From the NCBI RefSeq assembly GCF_013409365.1, contig NZ_JACCBA010000001.1, forward strand, positions 682,001-746,000: a stretch of 64,000 bases of DNA, given 5' to 3'. Positions 43,440 to 50,976 of the stretch are shown here, piece after piece (positions within the stretch are counted from its first letter, which is position 1; each line of letters begins with the position of its first letter). The notes below the pieces were generated by a model that saw nothing but the letters and a program-made list of their open reading frames with translations, did no database searches and had not been told where the DNA came from. Source of the DNA: Actinomadura luteofluorescens (GTDB lineage: Bacteria > Actinomycetota > Actinomycetes > Streptosporangiales > Streptosporangiaceae). The position numbers and the translations under genes are program-made.

Positions 43440-43609
43440 CGGGCGGGTGGACAAGACAGTGACGGGGCTTCTGAACCAAGCTCCTATGAGGTCACAAACG
43501 CCCGTCCGGCCGCGTGCGTGGTGACGCCTGGCGGGCCGACAAATCCCCAAAGAGGACAGTCGAGACGTCAGTCAGTCGGCGGGTCAGACCCACCTGCGGC
43601 GTCACCACG
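43440..43609 (-). ncRNA. candidate bridge RNA (seekRNA) of the IS110 element
   Basis: The noncoding end upstream of the transposase holds strong secondary structure: a perfect 12-bp inverted repeat (43517-43528 with 43598-43609) closing a 69-base region that contains a GGGTC-A-GACCC hairpin (43581-43591). Further along lies a CTC-CTAT-GAG mini-hairpin that repeats eight bases (GCTCCTAT, 43480-43487) of the opposite element end (42290-42297). IS110-group elements are known to encode the guide RNA in this position. Ends of the RNA are not determined. Confidence 0.5.
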
Positions 43610-43622
43610 AACATCATCACTG

Positions 43623-43762
43623 TCAGTCGGTGGGGTGAGGTGCTCCCGGCGCTGGCCATGACTGCCATCGCCCCGATCGGTGGATGGGGCCCGATCTTGC
43701 TCGCTCTGACCTCCGCCTATCACCTGCGCCGCCGCCGGCCCGCCGTCTCCTCAGAAATGTGA
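43623..43762 (+). pseudogene. membrane-protein gene, 3' part beyond the IS
   Basis: The frame V-SRWGEVLPALAMTAIAPIGG, WGPILLALTSAYHLRRRRPA ends with a stop at 43760-43762. It has a hydrophobic helix and a basic tail, as at the C-terminus of the protein whose 5' part ends at 42287. It has no start of its own. Confidence 0.65.
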
Positions 43763-43902
43763 CCGGAGAACCGGGGGAAGAGCAAGGCGTCCGTGAAGCC
43801 GGGGAACCAAGACCCACCAGACATCGATCAAGGGCGTTGCCCAGACTCATCGACGAACGTTGCCGCTACACGCGGACGAAGCCATGCGAACGGCGATTGG
43901 CG

Positions 43903-44493
43903 TTAGCGGCGGGGTGCGGCGGCCAGGCAGCTCATGATCAGGTCGGTGAGCGCGTCGGTTGCGTCGGTGACGGTTGTGCGCCCGTGGTTGAGTTCGGCGG
44001 CGATCGCCTCGGCGGCGCCCAGTGCACCTGCGCAGCGCAGCCGGAGCGCCTGGGCGTCGAGGCCGGAGTGAGGGGCCAGCGCGTCGGCCATCAGGTCGGT
44101 GTAGTCATCGAGAAGTTCGTGCTGGACCGCTTCCATCTCCCGGCTCCCTTTCAACGCCGCCGAGATCGCGTTGAGCTCCGGCATGGCCGTGGCGCAGGTG
44201 AGGTAGGCCTGGCTCATCAGCCCCGCGACCCCGCGTGCGTCAGGCCCTGCTTCCGTCAGTGCCTGCGTCAGCGCGGCCCGGTGTTGCTCGTCGAGCCGCC
44301 GGTAGAGCGCGATGAGAAGCCCCTGACGGGTGCCGAAGTGGTCGTACACGATCGGCCGACTCACCTCAGCGGCCTCAGCCAGCGTGACCAGGGTCAGGCC
44401 ATCGGCCCCACGGTCGCGGACCATCGCCGTCGCCGAATCGAGCAGTTGCTCCCGCCTGGCCTGTTTGGACAGGCGGGTCGTGGATGCCTTCAT
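43903..44493 (-). CDS. TetR-family regulator
   Basis: A 196-residue repressor. HTH residues about 10-58: RREQLLDSATAMVRDRGADG, TLAEAAEVSRPIVYDHFGTR. ATG 44493 (MKASTTRLS) follows a GGGAGGAC Shine-Dalgarno and is preferred over the start six codons upstream. It is divergent from the dehydrogenase-like gene at 44581, with two tandem TACA-N3-TGTA operators between, so it is a likely local repressor. The ligand is unknown. Confidence 0.92.
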   Translation of the reverse strand: MKASTTRLSKQARREQLLDSATAMVRDRGADGLTLVTLAEAAEVSRPIVYDHFGTRQGLLIALYRRLDEQHRAALTQALTEAGPDARGVAGLMSQAYLTCATAMPELNAISAALKGSREMEAVQHELLDDYTDLMADALAPHSGLDAQALRLRCAGALGAAEAIAAELNHGRTTVTDATDALTDLIMSCLAAAPRR

Positions 44494-44526
44494 CGTCCTC
44501 CCTTGCGTCACGACGCCAGCTTAAGC

Positions 44527-44551
44527 TACAAAATGTAGGCTACAAAATGTA
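44527..44551. promoter_or_regulatory. tandem TACA-N3-TGTA operators
   Basis: TACAAAATGTA occurs at 44527-44537 and again at 44541-44551, 14 bp apart. The second copy extends to a perfect GCTACA-N3-TGTAGC palindrome (44539-44553). They stand between the divergent TetR gene and the dehydrogenase-like gene in an otherwise G/C-rich region. Confidence 0.78.
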
Positions 44552-44580
44552 GCTTGATGCGAGTGAGAGGACTTCCGCAG

Positions 44581-45576
44581 ATGAAGCAGCCGGTTTTGAT
44601 CATGGGCGGATCGGGCCAGGCGGGTTCGGACACCGCTGCCGTCCTACGGGAGTGGCACCCGGACCTGCCCCTGGCCATCGCGGGCCGCAACCTCGACCGC
44701 GCCCGGAAGGTCGCCGACGGACTCGGCAATGCCACCGCCGTCACCCTCGACCTTCAACGTTCCGACCTCGGCCTCCCCGCCGAACAGAGCTTCTCCGCCG
44801 TGGTCGCGGCCGTGCGTGACTCCCGCCTGCACGGGCTCGGTTACGCCCAGGAGCGCGGCCTGCCCTACCTCAGCATCTCCAGCGGCCTAGTCGACATCGC
44901 CCCGGAGGTCGTCGCCGGCGCCCAGCGGGCGAGTGCCGCGCCGGTGCTGCTGGCCAGCCACTATCTGGCCGGCCTGGTCGTCCTCGTGGCCCTGGACCTG
45001 GCCCGGGATTTCGGACGGCTCGACGCCATCCGGATCGCCGCCGTCCTCGACGAGCAGGACGCCGGCGGACCGGCGGCGCTCGACGACCTGGAGCGCCTGG
45101 CCGCTGTCACCTCCGCCGGCCTGGTGCGCCGGGACGGGGCCTTCACCTGGGTCTCCGGGGACGAGGCGGAGGTGGGTGTGCCCAGCATCGACGGTGTCGT
45201 ACTGCCCGGCCGGCGGATCGCCATCCTCGACGTCCCGAGTCTCGCCCTGGCCACCGGGGCGGGTGAGGTCCACTTCGACTTCGCCGTCGGCGCTTCGGCC
45301 AGCCGCAGACGCGGCGAGCCCGCTTCCACCGAGGTCCTCATCGACCTGGAGGGAACCGGCCCGTCCGGCGCCCCTCTCCGCACCCGCAGCCACCTCTTCC
45401 ACCCCGCCGGCCAGCGCCCCCTCACGGCCCTCGGCATTGCCCTCGGCGTCGAGCGGCTCCTCGGCCTGCGCGGCGGACCCGTCGGCCCGGGCCTGCACAC
45501 CCCCGAAGCGCTGCTCGACCCGGCCCTCACCGTCGAGCGGATGACGGCCATCGGAACCACCTTCGCCACCATCTGA
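44581..45576 (+). CDS. NAD(P)-binding saccharopine-dehydrogenase-like protein
   Basis: A 331-residue Rossmann-fold protein: PVLIMGGSGQAGSDTAAVLR (GxGGxxG-type nucleotide motif at 9-15), LAIAGRNLDRARKVADGLG (acceptor strand with Arg for NADP), and VVAAVRDSRLHGLGYAQERG. The C-terminal part (SHYLAGLVVLVALDLARDFG ... VGASASRRRGEPASTEVLID) is like saccharopine-dehydrogenase-related reductases. ATG 44581 has GAGAGGA about 10 bases upstream; a TTG nine codons earlier is less likely. It diverges from a TetR gene with tandem operators. The substrate is unknown. Confidence 0.8.
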   Translation: MKQPVLIMGGSGQAGSDTAAVLREWHPDLPLAIAGRNLDRARKVADGLGNATAVTLDLQRSDLGLPAEQSFSAVVAAVRDSRLHGLGYAQERGLPYLSISSGLVDIAPEVVAGAQRASAAPVLLASHYLAGLVVLVALDLARDFGRLDAIRIAAVLDEQDAGGPAALDDLERLAAVTSAGLVRRDGAFTWVSGDEAEVGVPSIDGVVLPGRRIAILDVPSLALATGAGEVHFDFAVGASASRRRGEPASTEVLIDLEGTGPSGAPLRTRSHLFHPAGQRPLTALGIALGVERLLGLRGGPVGPGLHTPEALLDPALTVERMTAIGTTFATI

Positions 45577-45803
45577 CGCTCTGTGGGGCGGAGTTGCGGA
45601 TCGCGAATATCGGCAACTGATCAGGACGAAGCCGCATGTCGTCGCTGCCCAACCGGATGATCTGCCGGTTTCGGCGTGTCAAGCCGGGCGGACGCCGGAA
45701 GAGAAGGTGAACAGCGCCGGGTGGGCTTGACGCCGCAGCGCGTCCTGATGAGGTGGTGGATCACAGTTAGGCTCGGCGTTCGGTCTGACCTCGTGGAGGG
45801 TGT

Positions 45804-46430
45804 GTGTCTGTCATCGGTTCCGCCGTGCGTCGTGGTGGTCTGGTGGCGGGTGCGGCCGTGCTCGGATTCGCGTTCGCTGCGGCCGGCTACCTGTGGTGGG
45901 GGACGACCGCTGCGGCGCTGATCGCCGTGTCCGCGATGATCGGCGTGGTGATGGCACTGGGCTGGCTGTACCGCACCCGGCGGCCACTGCGGTTCCGCGG
46001 CGTGCCGCTGACCCTCGGCGTCCTGGCGGCGTTCGTCGTCCACATCGTCGGTGTCGTGGCTGCGCGCGACATCGCGATGACGCTGGTCGGCGTCGACGCC
46101 GAGGCAGTCGTGGAGCGGACCTGGACGACGCAGAGCCGCGGCTCCCAGAGCCACCACTGCACGCTGCACCGGACCGGTGGAGCGCCGATCCCGCGTGAGC
46201 TCGCGACCAGCTGTGAAGGGTACGGACGCGGCGACACCATGCCGGTCGTCCTGGATCCGCGAGGACGATTCGCGCCCGTCGGCGGCCCCAAGTCGGACCT
46301 CCCAGCAGTAGGAGAGAGCCAGGTGGTGGCGGCCGCCTGGCTCGTGCTGCTGGCCTCGATCGCGATCGGGTCGATACCTCGGCCAGAGCCACTGTCGCTC
46401 AGGTACGGGGGCAGGTCTAGGCGAACGTGA
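45804..46430 (+). CDS. hypothetical membrane protein
   Basis: A 208-residue protein with about four TM helices: GGLVAGAAVLGFAFAAAGYL, AAALIAVSAMIGVVMALGWL, PLTLGVLAAFVVHIVGVVAA and QVVAAAWLVLLASIAIGSIP. Between helices three and four is an extracytoplasmic domain with two Cys (HHCTLHRTG, ATSCEGYGRGDTMPVVLDP) that could form a disulfide. GTG start. No family known to me. The gaps before (45577-45803) and after (46431-46657) show no gene. Confidence 0.75.
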   Translation: MSVIGSAVRRGGLVAGAAVLGFAFAAAGYLWWGTTAAALIAVSAMIGVVMALGWLYRTRRPLRFRGVPLTLGVLAAFVVHIVGVVAARDIAMTLVGVDAEAVVERTWTTQSRGSQSHHCTLHRTGGAPIPRELATSCEGYGRGDTMPVVLDPRGRFAPVGGPKSDLPAVGESQVVAAAWLVLLASIAIGSIPRPEPLSLRYGGRSRRT

Positions 46431-46657
46431 GCGGTGGACGCCGCTCCGGTACGGGGGGCCGGCCAGTGGGTCAGCCACTCCCCCGCCGTCGCCTTGACTT
46501 CCGATCAATGCCGGTGACCATGCCGATCACGGCGTCGAAGGAGTGCCGGCACAGGGTTGCGCCGGGCACGATGCCGACTTCCTCGATCAGCGCACGTCTT
46601 ATGGCAGTGCGGAAGTGCCGTGGAGGAGTCTTGGCGTGTTCCGGGTAGGTAGTGGAC

Positions 46658-47866
46658 ATGACCAGGCTGGACTACGCGGCAGTGTTCGACGCGGTTCCCG
46701 CTGGGTGTGCGGTGCTGTCGCCCGACCTGGTGTATCTGGCGGTGAACCGGGCGTATGAGCATGTCGTGGAACGCCCGAGGGGACGGCTGCTCGGGCATCA
46801 GATCTTTGACGTCTTTCCGGGTGGTCCGTCCGGGCAGGGCGTGCAGGAGTTGCGTGCCTCACTGGAGCGCGTGCTGGCCGAAGGCGACGTCGATGTCATG
46901 CCACTGGTGCGCTACGACGTGCAGGTGGCCGGGAGGCCTGGTCTCTTCGAGGAACGGTATTGGACTGCCGTGAACTCGCCCCTGCTGGGCCCGGACGGCC
47001 GGGTCGCCTGCGTGGTCAACCGGGTCGAAGAAGTCACTTCCTACATCCAGCAGCTGCGGTCAGCTGGGGCAGCCGACGAGCGGTCCCTGGCCGACAAGGT
47101 GGAGGCGGCCGAAGCCGAGCTGTTCCTGCGGGCGCAGGAGCTCCAGGAGGCCAACCGGCGGCTGCGCAGGGCACGGCTGCGCGAGCGGCAGGCCACCGCC
47201 GCGGCCCGCGCGGCGCTGCGCCAGCAGCAGCAGGTGGTGGCCGACACCTCCCATGACCTTCGCCGTCCGCTTACCGGCCTGCAGACCAGACTGCAGGTGG
47301 CCCTGTCCGACCCCCAGGCCGACTCGCGGCAGGTCCTGCACGCGGCATTGCAGGACGCCGAACGGCTTGGTGACATCGTCAGCGACCTGCTCGAACTGGC
47401 GCGGCTCGAAGGCAACACTCCCTTCTCCACCGAAACGGTCGACCTGTCGGCGCTGGTGGCCACCGAACTCGCGCGCGCCGACCTGGCCTGCGACACCGCC
47501 GTCGACATCACCCCCGGCATCGTGGTCGAAGCCTCCGCGGTCCGCCTGGCACGGCTGCTGTCCAACCTGCTGACCAACGCCGACAGGCACGCCATCAGCA
47601 TGATCCATGTCAAGGTCTACCAACGCGACGAACAGGCGTTCATCGAGGTCGTCGATGACGGCGCCGGTATACCCGCCAGCGAGCGGGAAGCGGTCTTCCA
47701 TCGCTTCTACCGCCGCGCCGACGCCCGCCGCAGGGACCCTGAAGGCACCGGGCTGGGCCTGCCCATCGCCCGCCAGATCGCTCGCGCCCACCACGGCGAC
47801 CTTCATATCGCCGACCAAACCAGCGGAACGCGCATGATCCTTCGCCTGCCATGCGCCTCTGCATGA
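46658..47866 (+). CDS. orphan PAS-domain sensor histidine kinase
   Basis: A 402-residue cytosolic kinase without TM segments. The PAS domain at about 1-125 starts LDYAAVFDAVPAGCAVLSPD, then LVYLAVNRAYEHVV. A Glu/Arg-rich coiled coil spans about 135-190. The H-box has His199 in ADTSHDLRRPLTGLQ. The ATPase has N-box RLLSNLLTNADRHA, G1 EVVDDGAGIPASE, F-box VFHRFYRR and G2 GTGLGLPIARQIARAHHG. ATG 46658 has GGGTAGGT 7 bases before it. No response-regulator gene is adjacent, so its partner is elsewhere. The signal is unknown; the PAS domain suggests a soluble ligand or cofactor. Confidence 0.93.
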   Translation: MTRLDYAAVFDAVPAGCAVLSPDLVYLAVNRAYEHVVERPRGRLLGHQIFDVFPGGPSGQGVQELRASLERVLAEGDVDVMPLVRYDVQVAGRPGLFEERYWTAVNSPLLGPDGRVACVVNRVEEVTSYIQQLRSAGAADERSLADKVEAAEAELFLRAQELQEANRRLRRARLRERQATAAARAALRQQQQVVADTSHDLRRPLTGLQTRLQVALSDPQADSRQVLHAALQDAERLGDIVSDLLELARLEGNTPFSTETVDLSALVATELARADLACDTAVDITPGIVVEASAVRLARLLSNLLTNADRHAISMIHVKVYQRDEQAFIEVVDDGAGIPASEREAVFHRFYRRADARRRDPEGTGLGLPIARQIARAHHGDLHIADQTSGTRMILRLPCASA

Positions 47867-47920
47867 CAAGCCGACCTCGCCTCCGCGGGGGGTGGGTGGG
47901 AGCGGGTGGCCTGCCGGCCT

Positions 47921-48096
47921 AGGGCCTGTCTCGAAGTGGCTTCGGTCAAGCGCGCGAACGCGTGAGCTGGCCGGTGGAGCGATGCCGGAGGCGAGCGGAG
48001 CCGGGCAGATCGCGAAGCGATGCCGCGGTCGCCCAGGCCAGGTCACGCAGCGAGCCGCCAGGCGAGCGAAGTGGGCCGGGACTTTGAAAGACAGCT
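47921..48096. repeat. MITE-like noncoding element with imperfect inverted ends
   Basis: The left end (AGGGCCTGTCTCGAAGTGGC) and the complement of the right end (AGCTGTCTTTCAAAGTCCC) share CTGTCT and AAGT blocks in inverted orientation. The inside is rich in short GCGAGCG/GCGAAGCG repeats. The right end runs into the stop of the GntR gene. It has no coding frame. It looks like a remnant of a short non-autonomous element, although other copies cannot be seen here. Confidence 0.4.
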
Positions 48097-48776
48097 CAGT
48101 CCTCGTCCTCCCACTGGGCCAGCCGGATGTCGCGGGCATCGCTGAAGTGCTGGGCGCAGAGGTCGCCCGCCCGTTCCTGGTCCCGCGCCTCGATGGCACG
48201 CACGATCGCGCGATGCTGCTCGATCGTCGCTTCCCGCCGGTTCGGATACGTCAGCGTCGTATTGGGGAAGCGCCCCAGATGCAGGTCGAGGCGTTCAAGC
48301 AGGTCGAGCAGCGCGAGCTGGTGAGTGCATCGCCAGACGGCCTTGTGGAACTCCCTATTCGTCTCGACCATTCCGCGCGGATTGTCGACGTCGACGACCT
48401 CGTAGTGCTTGGCGGCTTTCCGCAGTGTCAGAAGGTCGTGCGTCGTGCGCCGGCCGGCGGCCGCCCGCCCCGCTTCGCGTTCCAGCAGGATCCGCACCTC
48501 GTAGAGATCCAGGATCTCGTCCGGGCTGTGGTCGCGAACCGTCAGGCCTCCGCTGTCCCGCACGACCAGCCCGTCCTGCTCGAGACGCAGGAGCGCCTCC
48601 CGGACGGGGGTGCGGCTGACCTCGTACATGGCTGCGAGCGTGCTCTCGACCAGGTACCGGCCCGGCTCCAGGTCGCCGAGATAGATCGACTGCTTGAGCT
48701 GCTCGTAGAGAGCGTGGCGCCGGTTCTCGGGGAGGGCCGCGACCGATCGGCTCGGTCCGGCCGGTGCAGGCTTCAT
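48096..48776 (-). CDS. GntR-family regulator, FCD subfamily
   Basis: A 226-residue regulator. The winged HTH (about 20-85) has LYEQLKQSIYLGDLEPGRYL, LAAMYEVSRTPVREALLRLE, QDGLVVRDSGGLTVRDHSPD. The all-helical FCD domain (about 88-215) has ILDLYEVRILLEREAGRAAA, NREFHKAVWRCTHQL and EQHRAIVRAIEARDQERAGD, with Asp and His residues that usually bind a metal and a carboxylate effector. ATG 48776 has AAGGAG. It ends the catabolic cluster and likely controls it through TGTATACA-like sites. Confidence 0.94.
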   Translation of the reverse strand: MKPAPAGPSRSVAALPENRRHALYEQLKQSIYLGDLEPGRYLVESTLAAMYEVSRTPVREALLRLEQDGLVVRDSGGLTVRDHSPDEILDLYEVRILLEREAGRAAAGRRTTHDLLTLRKAAKHYEVVDVDNPRGMVETNREFHKAVWRCTHQLALLDLLERLDLHLGRFPNTTLTYPNRREATIEQHRAIVRAIEARDQERAGDLCAQHFSDARDIRLAQWEDED

Positions 48777-48960
48777 GCCGCTCCTTAGTCGTTGACGGTG
48801 CCGATGCGGAGGCCAGTGCGCAGCCGCATACAATCTAGCCGCAGCTGCGTGAGACTGTCGACGCGCCCTACGCTCTGGTGGTTCACGGCCGACTGTTACA
48901 CGGGACGCCGCGCAAGAGTGAGGCCTTCTACGGCACATCTTCGGATCGCTCGTAAGCCAC

Positions 48961-48968
48961 TGTATACA
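48961..48968. promoter_or_regulatory. TGTATACA palindrome upstream of GntR gene
   Basis: TGTATACA, with flanks ACTGTATACAATC, is the type of core bound by FadR/FCD regulators. It lies between the deacetylase-like gene end (48993) and the GntR start; a partial GCATACAATC at 48827-48836 is nearer the GntR start. Similar sites occur at 55671 and 55843. Confidence 0.5.
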
Positions 48969-48992
48969 ATCGGTCGGTGACCGGTGATCGGT

Positions 48993-49904
48993 TCAGGCAT
49001 GCGCGGTCTCGGGCGGGAACGTCTCCAGCCAGAAGCGGGCGATCTCGTCACGGCCCGCGATCCAGACGTCGTCGTTCGCGCTGAGGTGCTCGATCAGGCG
49101 CAGCAGCCCGGGCAGCCGGGCCGGACGGCCGATGATCCTGGGGTGCAGGCCGACCGACATCAGCCGGGGGCGCCGCGCGCTCTCGGCCGCGAGGGTGTCG
49201 AAGCAGTCGATCGCGTAGCGCGCGAAGTCGTCCGCGGTGAAGAACTGCCCCTTGTAGAACTTCGTGTCGTTGACGTCGAGCGAGTAGGGGACGATCAGGA
49301 AGGGCCGGCCGTCCACCTCCTCGTAATAGGGAATGTCGTCACTGACCGAGCCCGCGTCATAGACGAGGCCGGCCTGGGCCAGCAGCGAGCGGGTGCGCAC
49401 CGTGTTGGGCGGACGGGTGAACCAGCCCTGGACCCGCCGCCCGGTGAGGCGCTCCAGCGTCTCGACGCAGTCGACGATGTTGCGGCGCTCCTGCGCCTCG
49501 CTCAGGCCGGTGTGCGGGATCCAGCGGTAGCCGTGCCCCACCACGTCGCAGCCGCGCGCGTTGATCGCTTCGGTCACGGCGGCGTTGCGTTCCAGCGCGA
49601 GGGCCGAGGCGAACACGGTGGGAACGATCCCATGCTCGTCCAGCGTCTCCAGGAGCCGCCAGATGCCGACGCGGCTGCCGTACTCGAACGTCGACTCCGC
49701 GAACAGCTCACGCTGCCCGGCCGGAACCTCGTACCGGGCTTCGACCAGCGTCTCGTGCGCCGGATCGCCGTCCAGGACGTTGCGTTCGGCGCCCTCCTCG
49801 TAGTTGACGACGAAGTTCACGGCGAGCCGCGCGCCGTTCGGCCATGCGAAGTCGGGCGGGTTCGGGCCGTAGCCGACGAAGTCGCGTGGTGCCAGGGTGT
49901 CCAT
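48993..49904 (-). CDS. PuuE/cyclic-imidase-type NodB-fold hydrolase
   Basis: A 303-residue polysaccharide-deacetylase-fold protein of the PuuE allantoinase group: VGYGPNPPDFAWPNGARLAV, NFVVNYEEGAERNVLDGDP, STFEYGSRVGIWRLLETLDE, GCDVVGHGYRWIPHTGLSEA, WFTRPPNTVRTRSLLAQAGL, PYSLDVNDTKFYKGQFFTAD and GLHPRIIGRPARLPGLLRLI. This group hydrolyses amide rings (allantoin, cyclic imides) rather than sugars. ATG 49904 has AAGGAG. With the asparaginase-type gene 52 bp upstream it suggests ring opening followed by amide hydrolysis. The substrate is inferred only by context. Confidence 0.85.
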   Translation of the reverse strand: MDTLAPRDFVGYGPNPPDFAWPNGARLAVNFVVNYEEGAERNVLDGDPAHETLVEARYEVPAGQRELFAESTFEYGSRVGIWRLLETLDEHGIVPTVFASALALERNAAVTEAINARGCDVVGHGYRWIPHTGLSEAQERRNIVDCVETLERLTGRRVQGWFTRPPNTVRTRSLLAQAGLVYDAGSVSDDIPYYEEVDGRPFLIVPYSLDVNDTKFYKGQFFTADDFARYAIDCFDTLAAESARRPRLMSVGLHPRIIGRPARLPGLLRLIEHLSANDDVWIAGRDEIARFWLETFPPETAHA

Positions 49905-49956
49905 CTGTCTCCTTCAGTGGCGACGGTGCGCGCGGCCGGGTCGGGGAGCGGCAGGA

Positions 49957-50913
49957 TCAGAAGAGCTGCCGGGCGGTCAGTCCGGCGGAGAGGCCGAACA
50001 CCAGGCGGAGCCTCGCCTTGAGCGGTGACAGCGTCCGCGAGGCGAGCAGCCCGTCGGCCAGCAGTTGGGTCTCCGAACCGTGGCCGCGGTAGGTGCGCCG
50101 CAGGATGGGCCCGTCCTCACACCTGCTGGCGAGGACCACGGGCCGGTCTCCGCGAACGACGCGTACCAGCGCGTCGGCCAGTGGCGGCGGCAGGTGCCCG
50201 GCGCCCGTGCCGGCGACCACGAGCGCGTCGACCTCGGCGGCGATGGCATCGACCAGCCGCCCGTCCGCACCGGCCATCGCCGGTACGATCTCCACCCTCC
50301 TGTCCGGCGCCGCGGTGACCGGGAGCCGGTCAGTGACGGGCGGCGGACCGAGCAGCAGTTCCACCTCGTTCTCCACCAGGAACCCGACGGGGCCGGCGGA
50401 GGGGGAGGCGAACGCCGCGACCCGGGTGCTGTGGTGCTTGGTCACCAGTCGAGCGACATGGATCTCGTCCTGGAAGACCACCACGGGACCGTACCCGGCG
50501 AGAGGCGGGTGCAGCGCCGCGCTGATGGCCGCCCTGATGTTGGCGGGCCCGTCGGCGCCCGGCAGGTGCGGGGCGCGCATTGCTCCGGTGACCACGACGG
50601 GGACGTCCGTGTCCACCAGCATCGCCAGCGCGTACACCGTTTCCTCGAGGGTGTCGGTGCCATGGGTGACGACCACGCCCGCGGCGCCGCCCTCGATCTC
50701 CTCGCGCACCGCCGCGGCCAGCGTCCACATGTCGTCGAGGGTGACGGCGCGGCTCGGCACGGTGCGCACGTCGCGCGGCCGGACGGCGACCGGCAGCCCG
50801 CTGACCGTGCCCGCCAGGTCGCCGGCGCCATGGCGTGGCGCCGCGCCGCCATCGTCGAGAGCCGCCGCGACGGTGCCGCCCATGGCCAGCAGGCTCACTG
50901 GGCCGTTGCTCAT
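49957..50913 (-). CDS. asparaginase-family amidohydrolase
   Basis: A 318-residue type I/II asparaginase-fold enzyme: the first catalytic Thr is Thr14 in LLAMGGTVAA, and the second motif THGTDTLEET holds Thr86 and Asp87. Also VVVTGAMRAPHLPGADGPAN and VVFQDEIHVARLVTKHHS. No signal peptide is seen, so it is cytosolic. It would hydrolyse asparagine or a half-amide to the dicarboxylate plus ammonia. It lies in a four-gene run with a cyclic-imidase-type enzyme, a PrpD-family protein and an acid transporter, which points to a dedicated amide catabolic role rather than asparagine use. Confidence 0.9.
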   Translation of the reverse strand: MSNGPVSLLAMGGTVAAALDDGGAAPRHGAGDLAGTVSGLPVAVRPRDVRTVPSRAVTLDDMWTLAAAVREEIEGGAAGVVVTHGTDTLEETVYALAMLVDTDVPVVVTGAMRAPHLPGADGPANIRAAISAALHPPLAGYGPVVVFQDEIHVARLVTKHHSTRVAAFASPSAGPVGFLVENEVELLLGPPPVTDRLPVTAAPDRRVEIVPAMAGADGRLVDAIAAEVDALVVAGTGAGHLPPPLADALVRVVRGDRPVVLASRCEDGPILRRTYRGHGSETQLLADGLLASRTLSPLKARLRLVFGLSAGLTARQLF

Positions 50914-50976
50914 CGTTCTGCTCCCGTCCTCGACACTCGGCCTCCTCGCACCGCTCCGCCTCCGATCGTCTTGCGC

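Larger units (their letters stand above)
42287..43622 (-). mobile_element. IS110-family insertion sequence
   Basis: An element of about 1.33 kb with one transposase gene on the minus strand. It has a very short noncoding end beyond the transposase stop (about 16 bp, 42287-42302) and a long noncoding end before its start (about 230 bp, 43392-43622). There are no terminal inverted repeats; both junctions carry CTG (42284-42286 and 43620-43622). Boundaries were set by rejoining the split host gene: ...GGCCTGG plus TCAGTCGG restores IGLVSRWGEVLP. Each end is certain only to 1-3 bases. Confidence 0.8.

Noticed and set aside
42290..43487. GCTCCTAT direct repeats as target-site duplication bounding a shorter (1.2 kb) IS
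   Set aside because: Rejoining the host gene requires the right boundary at about 43622, not 43487. The repeat is therefore internal to the element.
42426..43661. Plus-strand frames opposite the IS110 transposase
   Set aside because: Antisense shadows. The DEDD and Tnp motifs are on the minus strand.
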